A stretch of DNA of 64,000 nt from UBA7672 sp965279085 (lineage in GTDB: Bacteria; Pseudomonadota; Alphaproteobacteria; Caulobacterales; Hyphomonadaceae), in the NCBI GenBank assembly GCA_965279085.1, contig OZ257149.1, positions 1,798,001-1,862,000 on the forward strand, given 5' to 3'. Under the pieces are notes generated by a model, which ran no database searches, was not told where the DNA came from, and saw only the letters and a program-made list of their open reading frames with translations. The position numbers and the translations under genes were made by a program. Below are positions 6,555-15,374 of the stretch, one piece after another. The first letter of the stretch is position 1. Each line of letters starts with the position of its first letter.

Positions 6555-8235
6555 GATCGCAAGCAAGGTCGCGCTCGCCGCCATCGCGGTCGCACTCGCG
6601 GCCGCCCCTGCCGCGCCGCAGGTCTCTTCCGCCCCTGTCGGCCAGGTGGACTCGTGGGGCGTCGGCTGGCTCGGCGCGAATGACGGCCCGATCCCTCCGG
6701 CCTTCTGGGCCAACACCAATGGCGATGCGCTCGGCCCGATCTTCGCCGCGCTGCAGCCGAAGGACTTGTCGCCCGCTGCCCGCGCCCTGCTCCGCCGTAT
6801 GATGCTCTCGCGCGCCAAGGCGCCGACAGGTGGCCCCGCCCTCGTGCCTGAACGCCTGCGCCTGATCGAACAGCTCGGCGAAGGCGCCCACGCCGCCGAC
6901 CTCCGCAAGCGCTACGCCGACACCGACTGGGGCAAGCCCGGCGAACGCCTCGCCGTCGAACTCGATCTCGTCGCCGGCAAGAAGGAAGCCTGCACCCGCA
7001 CGGCAGGAAAGCCCGCCGGCAACCGCGACTGGATGCCCGTCCGCGCGCTCTGCGCCGCGCTCAATGGCGACGCCAACGCGACCAACCTTATCGTCGAGCA
7101 GATCGCCAACGCCGACGAGACGTTCGGCGTCTGGCTCATGGCCGCCACCGGCGCCATCGCCGCGCCCGAGGGCAAGAAGCCCGAGGGCCGCTATGCCACG
7201 CCGCTCGAAGCCGCCGTCTCGGTCGCCGCGAAACTCTCCGCGCCATCGGCCGCGCTTGCTGGCGCGCCCGCCGACATTGCCGCCGCCATCGTGCAGAATC
7301 CGAGCGCGACACTTGAACAGAAACGCGCCGCCCTGCGCCCCGCGATCGAAGGCGGCCGCCTCAAGACGTCGGAAGTTCTCGCCGTCCTCACCGCGAAAGA
7401 CGAAACGCCCGTCGTGAAGCCGGCCTCCACGGCCCGCTCCGCCCCACGCCCGGATCTTCTTGCAAACGCGCTCGCCGCCTTCGCGTCCGCTGACGCCAAG
7501 CCCGATGCGAAAGCCACCGCCTATGAGGCCGCCCTGCGCGGAGCCGAGACGGTGAGCGACGCCCGCATCGCCTCCGTCGCCCTCGCCGACGCCATCAAGG
7601 CCCTGCCGAAGAACGACGCCACCGCGCCCTTCGCCGGCGCCTTCGCCCGCGCCGCGCTCTTCACCGGCGACGAGAAGCAGGCCGCCGACTGGCGCAAGCA
7701 CATGGGCACGCTCGCGAAGGACAAGCAGGATGCGTGGTCCGCCGCCCGCATCGACCTGATGCTGTCGCTCGCCGGCGCCAACAACGAAAAGCCATCCGCC
7801 ATTCTCGACCGCCTGCTCGCCGCAGCCCCCTATCCGCCCCCGCCCGAAGCCGGGAAGCCCGCTCCGCCTGCGCCGAAAAATCCCACCGCCATCGAGAAGC
7901 AGCTCGACGTGCGCCGCATCGAGAACACGCGCGTGCTGTTCTTGTATGCCGGCACGGGCCGCGATCTCTCGCCCACGCACCGCGCGCTTCTTGCGACCCA
8001 GCGCAGCGCAGGCCGCGGCGTCTCCGACGCCGCCATCGCCCGCATCGCGTCCGCCGCCGATCAGGAAGCAAATGGCGAAGCCGCCCTCGCTATCGTCTCG
8101 CTGCTGGGGCCGGACACCTCCGCCCTCTCCTTCGCCGGCCTCGCCGACCTCCTCGTGCAACTCCGCCGCATCGGCCTCGACAAGGACGCGGATGCGATCG
8201 CGCTGGAAGCGCTGCAGGTCTGGAAGGCGCTGTAA
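6538..8235 (+). CDS. Secreted Ala-rich helical protein of unknown function
   Basis: A 565-aa protein with a clear signal peptide (basic MRRRSRIASK, then an apolar run, cleavage near APA-APQ). The rest is very rich in Ala, Lys and Asp and reads as continuous helices without catalytic motifs, resembling a helical-repeat scaffold. The ATG at 6538 is chosen because it starts the signal peptide; an upstream in-frame start at 6484 would put untypical residues in front of it. The gene overlaps the preceding small membrane gene and precedes xerD by 56 bp. I do not recognise a named family. Confidence 0.75.
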   Translation: MRRRSRIASKVALAAIAVALAAAPAAPQVSSAPVGQVDSWGVGWLGANDGPIPPAFWANTNGDALGPIFAALQPKDLSPAARALLRRMMLSRAKAPTGGPALVPERLRLIEQLGEGAHAADLRKRYADTDWGKPGERLAVELDLVAGKKEACTRTAGKPAGNRDWMPVRALCAALNGDANATNLIVEQIANADETFGVWLMAATGAIAAPEGKKPEGRYATPLEAAVSVAAKLSAPSAALAGAPADIAAAIVQNPSATLEQKRAALRPAIEGGRLKTSEVLAVLTAKDETPVVKPASTARSAPRPDLLANALAAFASADAKPDAKATAYEAALRGAETVSDARIASVALADAIKALPKNDATAPFAGAFARAALFTGDEKQAADWRKHMGTLAKDKQDAWSAARIDLMLSLAGANNEKPSAILDRLLAAAPYPPPPEAGKPAPPAPKNPTAIEKQLDVRRIENTRVLFLYAGTGRDLSPTHRALLATQRSAGRGVSDAAIARIASAADQEANGEAALAIVSLLGPDTSALSFAGLADLLVQLRRIGLDKDADAIALEALQVWKAL

Positions 8236-8291
8236 GTAGCGCATTCCGCCTCATCAACTTCCCATAAACACCTCCGCTCCACTGTCGCCGG

Positions 8292-9209
8292 ATGCTCGAC
8301 ACGCGCCGCATTGAAGCCTTTCTCGACACCCTCCGCGCCGAACGCGGCGCGGCTGACAACACGATCGACGCCTATCGCCGCGATCTGGAAGACGCGTCCG
8401 AATTCCTGCGCGCCAATCGCACGTCGCTGATCGACGCAGGCGAGCGCGATCTCTCCGCCTTCGTCCGAGACCTGCACGAGCGCGGCATGTCCGCCGCCAC
8501 GGTCTCGCGCCGTCTTTCTGCTCTTCGCCGCTTCTTCCGCTTCCAGCTCGGCGACAATGAGCGTCAGGACAACCCGACCTCGCGCCTGGATGGCCCCACC
8601 ATGCGCCGCGAGCCGCCGGATGTTCTCTCACGCGAGGAAGTCGCCCGCCTCATCGAGGCCGCTGAGGGGACCGAACCGTCAGACCTTCGCACCATGTGCC
8701 TGATCGAGCTGCTCTACGGCGCCGGCCTCCGCGCCTCGGAATGCTGCGACCTGCCGCTCTCCGCGCTGCCCGCGCCGGGCATGACCGTGCTGATCGTGCG
8801 CGGCAAGGGCGACAAGGAACGCATCACGCCGCTCGGCAAGCCTGCACTCACCGCACTCAAGAATTACATGGCGGTGCGCGAGACCTTCCTGCCCAAGAGC
8901 GCCATCCGCTCGACCGCCCAGCGCTATGTATTCCCGTCCCGTGGATCGACCGGCCGTCTCACCCGCCGCCGCCTCGGCCAGATTCTCGAAGACCTGGCGA
9001 TGAAGGCCAACATAGACCTCGAACGCGTCACGCCCCACGCCATGCGCCACGCCTTCGCCACGCATCTCCTGTCTGGCGGCGCCGACCTCCGCGCCGTGCA
9101 ACTCCTGCTGGGCCACGCCGACATCTCGACGACCCAAATCTACACCCACGTCGTCACCGACGAACTCCGCGACCTGCTGGAAGCCGCCCATCCGATGGCA
9201 AGGGCGTAG
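8292..9209 (+). CDS. xerD: Tyrosine recombinase XerD
   Basis: Site-specific recombinase that, with XerC, resolves chromosome dimers at dif. The 305-aa protein has an N-terminal SAM-like core-binding domain (residues 1-100) and a catalytic domain with all expected residues: R147 in GLRASE, K172 in GKGDKER, H249 and R252 in HAMRHAFATHLL, H275 in LLGHADI and Y284 in TQIYTHV. Length and position after the aroK region match chromosomal XerD of alphaproteobacteria rather than a phage integrase. No dif site was located in the window. Confidence 0.93.
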   Translation: MLDTRRIEAFLDTLRAERGAADNTIDAYRRDLEDASEFLRANRTSLIDAGERDLSAFVRDLHERGMSAATVSRRLSALRRFFRFQLGDNERQDNPTSRLDGPTMRREPPDVLSREEVARLIEAAEGTEPSDLRTMCLIELLYGAGLRASECCDLPLSALPAPGMTVLIVRGKGDKERITPLGKPALTALKNYMAVRETFLPKSAIRSTAQRYVFPSRGSTGRLTRRRLGQILEDLAMKANIDLERVTPHAMRHAFATHLLSGGADLRAVQLLLGHADISTTQIYTHVVTDELRDLLEAAHPMARA

Positions 9210-9236
9210 GGCGAGCAACCTTCCACACCCACACCC

Positions 9237-9333
9237 GTCATTCCGGGCGAAGCGGCGTAGCCGCGAAGACCCGGAACCCAGGAACCACACGCCCCTGGGT
9301 TCCGGACAACGCCTCCGGCGTTTCCGGAATGAC
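9237..9333. repeat. Dispersed palindrome, family A, copy 1
   Basis: An imperfect inverted repeat that starts GTCATTCCGGGCGAAG and ends GTTTCCGGAATGAC, with CCCAG/CTGGG facing arms in the middle. It lies 27 bp after xerD. The same element occurs in opposite orientation at 30763-30878: one arm is identical over about 39 bp. It could act as a terminator for xerD or as a selfish intergenic repeat. Confidence 0.85.
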
Positions 9334-9349
9334 ACGGTTGGACTGCCCG

Positions 9350-9690
9350 CAATTCCGCGGAATCCAGACCGCCCCTCCAGAAACTTTCGCCAGCACTTCC
9401 AAGGCGATGACGAAAACGAAGTGTAGGATCCAGGTCCACCAACCCACCACCCGCCCGATCCCGCCGCATACTCTCCGCGCCAGAAGCTGAGAGACCCGAT
9501 GCAGTTGAAAACGGAAGAATCGGAAGAATTTTCGCGCGGCCCGATTTTCCGGATGCCGGCGATTTTCGCCGCCGCCGAATTTCCCGGCGAATCCGGCGAA
9601 TCCGGCGAATCGGTCAGTCCGAATCCGAATCCGCCGATTCGGCAAAACTCCGGATCACCGAATTTTCCGAATCCGGAGACTGCCGCCCAA
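9350..9690. repeat. Duplicated intergenic element, copy 1 (module plus 9-bp array)
   Basis: The left part (about 9350-9531) is a 180-bp module that matches the reverse complement of about 57182-57370 at roughly 70 percent identity, beginning GCAATTCCGCGGAATCCAGA and ending CGGAAGAATCGGAAGAATT. It is followed by a degenerate array of the 9-bp unit GAATCCGGC and variants (to about 9683). Open frames through it have different phase in the two copies, so I treat it as non-coding. Together with the palindrome it accounts for the gene-free stretch 9210-9764. Confidence 0.7.
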
Positions 9691-9764
9691 CGGCTCGCCT
9701 CGGCACCGTCAGCTTGCCACCACTCGCCCCACCGATACTGTCCCCCAAACTGCGGCGGGCCTCG

Positions 9765-10631
9765 ATGATCAGACTCTCCCTCATCTTGCTGATCGCTGCC
9801 GCGCTCGCGCCGGTCGCCTCCCCGCAGACCCAACGCAACGCCTTCGGCCAGCCCGACCTTTCCGGACTCTGGACCAACGCCACCGTCACCCAGCTCGAAC
9901 GCGACCCGAAATACGGCGAGCGTCTCACCATGACGGCGGAAGAAGCCGAACGTCTGCGCGGTGATGAAACCGGCGTCATGAAGATCGGCGGCGAATACCG
10001 CACATCCTTCCTCACGGCCCCTGCCAACGGCCAGCTTCCCGCGCTCACACCCGAAGCGATGAAGGCCCGCGCCACACGCCTTGCGGAATTTCCGCACGGC
10101 TATGGCTTCGGCCGCGGCGACAATCCGGAAAGCTACACGCTGGCCGAGCGCTGCATGCGCGACTTCGGTTCATCCTCCGGCCCGCCGATGATGCCCATCG
10201 GCTACAACAACACGTACCAGATCGTGCAGACCGCCGATCACGTCATGATCCTCATCGAGATGATCCACGATGCGCGCATCATCCCGCTCAATGCAGATCC
10301 GCGCCCCGGCGCGATCCAGCAATGGATGGGCGACAGTGTCGGCCGCTACGAAGGCGACACGCTGATCGTCGAGACGACCAATTTCCGCCCCAACCAGGCC
10401 TTCCGCGCCGCACCCGGCGGCGTGAAGCTGGTCGAACGCTTCCGCCGCATCGCCGACCACCAGATCCTCTACTCCTTCGAGATCGACGATCCCAAGGTGT
10501 TCGCCGCGCCGATCCACGCCGAGATCGCAATGAACGCCACCGAAGGCCCGCTGTTCGAGTACGCGTGCCACGAAGGAAACTATTCCTTCGGCAACATGCT
10601 GAGCGGCCAGCGCTCGAAGGAGCGCAAATGA
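9765..10631 (+). CDS. Periplasmic PDLxGxW-family conserved protein (paralogue 1)
   Basis: A 288-aa protein with an N-terminal signal peptide (MIRLSLILLIAAALAPVAS). The mature part opens NAFGQPDLSGLWTNATVTQLERDP and has the blocks YQIVQTADHVMILIEMIHDARIIPL, WMGDSVGRYEGDTLIVETTNF and a C-terminal EYACHEGNYSFGNML. The same blocks recur in three other genes of this window (20948, 29036, 31845), defining a paralogous family of unknown function. Invariant His, Arg and Cys in these blocks hint at a binding or catalytic site. Start ATG 9765 is chosen to begin the signal peptide. Its stop overlaps the start of the M14 peptidase as ATGA. Confidence 0.8.
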   Translation: MIRLSLILLIAAALAPVASPQTQRNAFGQPDLSGLWTNATVTQLERDPKYGERLTMTAEEAERLRGDETGVMKIGGEYRTSFLTAPANGQLPALTPEAMKARATRLAEFPHGYGFGRGDNPESYTLAERCMRDFGSSSGPPMMPIGYNNTYQIVQTADHVMILIEMIHDARIIPLNADPRPGAIQQWMGDSVGRYEGDTLIVETTNFRPNQAFRAAPGGVKLVERFRRIADHQILYSFEIDDPKVFAAPIHAEIAMNATEGPLFEYACHEGNYSFGNMLSGQRSKERK

Positions 10632-11800
10632 GATCGCTTGCCGCCCTCGCACTCGCCGGCCTGCTCTCTTCCTGCGGCAGCCTGCCGGAAATTCCGTTCA
10701 TGTCGTCCGCGCCTCAAGGCCTTTGCGCCGGCAACGGCGTCGTCCTCTCCGCCGACTTTCCCGCCGCCGGACGGCATGACTGCGTGATCGGCCCGGATGG
10801 CGAGATCGTCGTCTCCGTGGACCACGAACCCACGCTGGTCGAAGGCATCAATCCCAGCCCGTGGTACGCGTTCAAGCTCACGTCGGATGCGCCGCGCGAT
10901 GTGAAGATCACGCTCGACTACACCGACTTCAAGCACCGCTACACGCCGCTCTACACGCCCGATCGCAGAATCTGGAGCGAGATGAAGCCCGAAGACGTGA
11001 CACTGAACGAGCGCAAGACGCGCGCGACCTTCACCGTGCCGCTCGTAAAGGGCGATACCTGGGTCGCGGGCCAGATGCTGTCCGACTCCGAAGACAATGT
11101 GCGCTGGACGCGCGATGCGCTCGGCGGCAAGGGCTTCTCGGAAACGCGCTATGGAACGTCGCTGCGCGACCGGCCGCTGATCGGCTTCTCCGGCGGCGGC
11201 GGGCTGGACACGATCGTCATCCTCACGCGTCAGCATCCGCCCGAGACATCAGGCCAGGAAGCCTATCGCGGCTTCATCAATCGGCTGTTCGGTCGCGACG
11301 ACGACAAGGCGAAGGCTTTCCGCGCCCGAACGAAGATCATCATCGCGCCAATGCCGAACCCTGATGGCGTCGATGGCGGCCACTGGCGCCTCAACGCCGC
11401 CGGGATGGATCTCAATCGTGACTGGGTGAGACTCACCCAACCGGAAACAAAGGCGCTGACAGAGTGGATCAAAAAGGAAGTCGCCTCGCGCCCCGTCGTC
11501 GCGATGATGGACTTCCATTCCACCGATCGCACCGTTATCTACGCCCCACCGCTCAACTCGCCCTCGCCAACCATCGGCTTTCTCACCGCGCTGAAGACGA
11601 AGTTCGACTCAACGCTGAAGCAGCCGCCGGAATGGAGCTACGCTCACCGCGCCGATTCCGGAAACTCGAAAAGCTGGGCGCTCGAAACGCTGAAGGCCCC
11701 CGGCATCACAGTCGAGCTGTGGGACGACATCGACTGGAAGGACGCAGACGCCCTCGGCCGCACAGCGGCGGATGCGATGATCGACTACTTCGCGAAGTGA
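10628..11800 (+). CDS. M14 family zinc carboxypeptidase lipoprotein
   Basis: A 390-aa predicted periplasmic lipoprotein: the lipobox LSSC places the acylated Cys at residue 16. The peptidase core is M14-like, with the HPPE zinc motif near residue 202, the NPDGVDGGHWRLNAAGMDLN substrate-binding segment (Asn-Arg follow as NRDW), the third zinc histidine in DFHSTD near residue 295, and a candidate catalytic Glu in TVELWDD near residue 362. An N-terminal beta domain precedes it, as in M14 proteins of the cytosolic-carboxypeptidase-like type. It is translationally coupled (ATGA) to the PDLxGxW protein, so the two may process the same substrate class. Confidence 0.85.
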   Translation: MRSLAALALAGLLSSCGSLPEIPFMSSAPQGLCAGNGVVLSADFPAAGRHDCVIGPDGEIVVSVDHEPTLVEGINPSPWYAFKLTSDAPRDVKITLDYTDFKHRYTPLYTPDRRIWSEMKPEDVTLNERKTRATFTVPLVKGDTWVAGQMLSDSEDNVRWTRDALGGKGFSETRYGTSLRDRPLIGFSGGGGLDTIVILTRQHPPETSGQEAYRGFINRLFGRDDDKAKAFRARTKIIIAPMPNPDGVDGGHWRLNAAGMDLNRDWVRLTQPETKALTEWIKKEVASRPVVAMMDFHSTDRTVIYAPPLNSPSPTIGFLTALKTKFDSTLKQPPEWSYAHRADSGNSKSWALETLKAPGITVELWDDIDWKDADALGRTAADAMIDYFAK

Positions 11801-11806
11801 CGTGCG

Positions 11807-14800
11807 CTAGAAAGTCTTGCGCACGTTCACATACGCGAACCGTCCCTGCGGGCTGTGCAGGTCGCCGAGATAGCCGAAGTTCGTCGCCGCCAGCGGCGGC
11901 ACTTCATCGGTGATGTTCCGCATGCCCACACGCAGGCGCGTCGGCGCATCGGTGTCGTGGCCGAACTCGTACTGCAGATACAGGTTGTGCGTCTGGTAGC
12001 TGTCGATGATCCAGTTCTGGCCAGCCAGCGTGATCTGGTCGTCGAACACATCGCCCACATAGGAGGTGAACCAGCCGGCGCCCCACTCATTGTTGCGCCA
12101 GGTCAGCGCCGACGTGTAGCGCCATTCCGGCCGCCCGAAGTCGCGCACCAGATTGCCCTGCCCCGCGACCGTCAGCTGCGCGGGAATGTCTCCATCGGCG
12201 ACGGCCTGGTTGATGACCGCGCCATTGGACGACACGCCCTGGAAAAACTTGTCCAGGAAGGCCGCGTTGATGCGAAACGAGAAGTCGCCAAGCGGCGTGT
12301 CGTCGAGGTCGTAGTACAATCCGAAGTCCCACCCCTGCACCGCGCGCTCGTCGAGGTTCAGGTAGTTGTCATCGACGAAGAGGATGTCGCCGACCGGCGC
12401 GAGGCCGGTGCCGGCAAAGGCGGCCGTGTCATCCGCATCAGGCGCTGCGCGGACGACAGCCGGGTTGGAGTCGCCATTCAACCGCAACACATAGTCGAGC
12501 AGGATCTGGTTGTTGTCGCCGAAGATGCCGACGACGTTCTCCTGCTCGATGCGCCACCAGTCCGCGGTGAAGGTGATGAGGCCAAGCTCTGGCGGCAGGA
12601 AAGTGCTCTCGAACACGAAGCCATAGGTGAGGTTGGTCGACTCTTCGGGCTCAAGCTCCGAGCTACCCTGACGGCTGGAGATCACGGCCTGCGCCGAAGA
12701 GCCCACAAGGTAGGTCGAGTTGACGTTTGGCGGAGAGCCGACGGGCTTGGAGCAGGCGGTGTTGAAAGTCACCGAAGCATCGATCCGCCGCGCCGCTTCG
12801 CAGCGAATATAGTCCGTCCGGTTGTTCGAACGCTGCAAGCCGGCTTCGAACTGCTGCTGCAGGTTTGGCGCACGGAAGCCTTCCGACCATGCGGATCGGA
12901 CCAACATGAAGTCGAACGGCCGCCACGAAAGCGCGACCTTCGGCTTGGTCACCGAGCCGAACGTGTCGAAATTCTCGTAGCGAGCCGCCAGCTGCATATC
13001 GATCGCCTGCGCGAATGGTATGGCCATGTCTTCCGACACCAGCGGAACCTGGAACTCGACATAGGCCGACTGAACGGTCCGCGATCCGCGGGTGTCCAGC
13101 GACGGGTTGTTGCCTTGCAGGTCGTTGGTGATCGGCGCGGTATTGATGATGTCGTCGAACTGGGTGGCTCCATCCTGACGCGGATCGCGATCGTCGAAGA
13201 AGGTTTCGCGCCGCGCTTCAAAGCCGATGGCCGCGCCTACATCGCCAGCCCAGAGCGAGAACAGGTCAGGTCGCGAGATCTTGAAATCCCACGAGGCCAG
13301 CGAGGTCCGGTTACGGCGGAAGGCGTCGACAGTAATGAAGTCGATCGCCGCCTGCTGGCTCGGCGTGCAGTCGCCGGAATCCAGATCCGCGGCGCAGCTG
13401 CCGTTGAACGGGTTGTAGGCGTCCGGGGTCGAACGCGCGAGCGCTTGCTGGAAGCGGGTGTTGGAGACGCGGTTCTCCTTGTCCTCCGTCGCAGCGGATG
13501 TGTAGAGCAGCGCGCTTTCCCAATCCCAGTCCCACATATCGCCACGCAAGCCGATCAGCGCGCGCGACGACAGGTTCTCGACTTCGGTCTTGCGCGGGCC
13601 CGCATCGATGGGGCGATAGGCGGACGTGCCGGTCAGCGACCCGAGCACGATGTCGAGCGCAGGGCCTGTGTAGCCCGGCAGCCGGTTTGGCGATCCGACC
13701 ACACCGAACGGGTTATAGTAGTTGGTCGACGGGATGACGATCGGAACCGCACCGAGCATCGGCGCCGCTTCGCGATAGCCAACGGAATCCGCGAGGTAGA
13801 AGCCGGCTTCCGCGAACAGCTCCAGCCCGCCATCGAACTCATGATTCAGGAACGCGAAGCCGTTATAGCGGTCGACGCCGTTGGTGACGCTGGTGACCTC
13901 GTTGACGTTGTAGCGCGTTTCCTGCGGCCGGGTGGATGTGGTGGCGATGCAGATGTCCGGGTTCAGAGCGACGGCGCATCCGCCCAGCGAAGTTGGCCGG
14001 ATGTGGAACTGTCCGTTGGCGTTGGCCACGGCCGTACCGTTGACCAGGATATTGCCAGCCGAGAAGCGGTCGAAGACGCCCCAGGCCGACGTAAGCGACG
14101 TGTTGTTGAAGCTCGCAGCGGCGGCCGAGTTCGCCCATGCGGCCGGCAGGCGGGATCGGAGGTCAGCATTAGCGGTGAACTCGCGGTCCGACGCCATGAT
14201 CGGGTCGCGCGTGAAGTAGGAGCCGAGCACTGAAAGGTGGGTTCGGTCATCGTCGGAGCCGATGCCGAACTCGAAAGACGCAGAGAGTTCGTCAGCCGAT
14301 GCGCCGCCCTCGACGCCGTAGTTCAACTCGGCCGTGAAGCCTTCGAGATCGTCCTTCAGCACAGTGTTGACCACGCCCGCCACGGCATCGGCGCCGTAAA
14401 TGGCCGAGGCGCCGTCGAGCAGCACTTCGATCCTGCTGACGCCCATGGTCGGGATGGAGTTGGTGTTGACGGTCACGACCGGCACAAGGTTTTCGGCCTG
14501 CGTGCCCGGGTGGTTCACCATCCGGCGACCATTGAGCAGGACCAGCGTGTTGCCTGTGCCAAGGGCACGGAGGTTGATCGAGGCGGTGTCGCCGCGAGCA
14601 TCGTTCAGGCTGCCGATCGTGCGGCTGGTGTTGAAGGCGACGTCGCCCAGTTGCGGGATCGAACGGAAGAGATCGTCACCCGAAGTCGCGCCGACTGCTG
14701 CGATGTCTTCGGTGGTGAGGACGGTTACCGGCAGGGCGTCCGCCGGCTGCGCACCGCGGATCTGGGAGCCGACCACGACGACGACGTCGCTGTCCTCTTC

Positions 14801-14911
14801 AGGCGCTGCTTCAGGCGGCTGTTCCTGCGCAAACGCCGCCCCGGCGAAAACCAGAGCCGTCGACGCCAGCAGAATTGTCCGGATGCTGGCTCCGGAACCC
14901 GAAAAGGTCAT
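11807..14911 (-). CDS. TonB-dependent outer-membrane receptor
   Basis: A 1034-aa receptor with signal peptide (cleavage after GAAFA), a TonB-box-like segment DSDVVVVVGSQIRG, a plug domain containing INLRALGTGNTLVLLNGRR and the LLDGASAIYGADAVAGVVN motif, then a long beta-barrel. The C-terminus ends in the aromatic residue expected for Bam-dependent insertion (YVNVRKTF). The size and plug sequence match the large receptors that alpha- and gammaproteobacteria use for polymers or bulky organics rather than small siderophores. It converges on the M14 gene 6 bp away; substrate unknown. Confidence 0.92.
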   Translation of the reverse strand: MTFSGSGASIRTILLASTALVFAGAAFAQEQPPEAAPEEDSDVVVVVGSQIRGAQPADALPVTVLTTEDIAAVGATSGDDLFRSIPQLGDVAFNTSRTIGSLNDARGDTASINLRALGTGNTLVLLNGRRMVNHPGTQAENLVPVVTVNTNSIPTMGVSRIEVLLDGASAIYGADAVAGVVNTVLKDDLEGFTAELNYGVEGGASADELSASFEFGIGSDDDRTHLSVLGSYFTRDPIMASDREFTANADLRSRLPAAWANSAAAASFNNTSLTSAWGVFDRFSAGNILVNGTAVANANGQFHIRPTSLGGCAVALNPDICIATTSTRPQETRYNVNEVTSVTNGVDRYNGFAFLNHEFDGGLELFAEAGFYLADSVGYREAAPMLGAVPIVIPSTNYYNPFGVVGSPNRLPGYTGPALDIVLGSLTGTSAYRPIDAGPRKTEVENLSSRALIGLRGDMWDWDWESALLYTSAATEDKENRVSNTRFQQALARSTPDAYNPFNGSCAADLDSGDCTPSQQAAIDFITVDAFRRNRTSLASWDFKISRPDLFSLWAGDVGAAIGFEARRETFFDDRDPRQDGATQFDDIINTAPITNDLQGNNPSLDTRGSRTVQSAYVEFQVPLVSEDMAIPFAQAIDMQLAARYENFDTFGSVTKPKVALSWRPFDFMLVRSAWSEGFRAPNLQQQFEAGLQRSNNRTDYIRCEAARRIDASVTFNTACSKPVGSPPNVNSTYLVGSSAQAVISSRQGSSELEPEESTNLTYGFVFESTFLPPELGLITFTADWWRIEQENVVGIFGDNNQILLDYVLRLNGDSNPAVVRAAPDADDTAAFAGTGLAPVGDILFVDDNYLNLDERAVQGWDFGLYYDLDDTPLGDFSFRINAAFLDKFFQGVSSNGAVINQAVADGDIPAQLTVAGQGNLVRDFGRPEWRYTSALTWRNNEWGAGWFTSYVGDVFDDQITLAGQNWIIDSYQTHNLYLQYEFGHDTDAPTRLRVGMRNITDEVPPLAATNFGYLGDLHSPQGRFAYVNVRKTF

Positions 14912-15374
14912 GACGCTCCCCTCGTCTACCGGGCGTCAAGGCGGCCCTCTTCCGCCATGAACCCATCAAGGCTGCATCCTCCCGGCGGCGACCCGGTGTC
15001 AACCGAATTCCCCTCCCCCGGCATGGGCTCCGGCGGCATTGCGTTCCCAGCGCTACATCACGCGCCGCGAGAGCATTCGCGCACGCCGCCTCACAGCGAA
15101 TTGAACCTTGGTTTTCAGGCAGTTGCCCCCAGTCCGTTGACCGAATTTCAAGCCCCGTTGTCTATGGTTTCACGCAAAAGGTTCAGGCAACTCCTGTTCA
15201 ATCGCTGTGACGAGGGCCGCGAAGTCGCGGAATGGTCATGTTCTGGGGCTCCGCCGCGTCGGCTGGCCGCAGACGGTTTATCGGGCAAGGCGCGTAATAG
15301 GACCGGACCAAACGAGGGGCCGAGGATGGCCGTTCGGGCGGTGGGCGTGTAGTCTGGTGGTGGAGTTCGCATAG
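14912..15374. other. Gene-free divergent spacer
   Basis: A 463-bp region between the divergent TonB receptor and RND adaptor genes. Short frames on both strands lack starts with ribosome sites and sensible composition. It must hold both promoters; I see no strong palindrome, riboswitch or repeat in it. Confidence 0.6.

Noticed and set aside
6376..8244. Very long open frame (622 codons) on the minus strand opposite the secreted protein gene.
   Set aside because: High GC creates long antisense frames; the plus-strand frame has a signal peptide and ribosome site and normal composition, while this one is Gly/Arg-rich without domains.
9503..9690. Possible CRISPR array at the GAATCCGGC units.
   Set aside because: Units are 9 bp, contiguous and degenerate, with no spacers; no cas genes are near.
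11855..14233. A 792-codon plus-strand frame opposite the TonB receptor.
   Set aside because: It mirrors the receptor gene, has no recognisable domain and an Arg/His/Val-biased composition typical of antisense frames.
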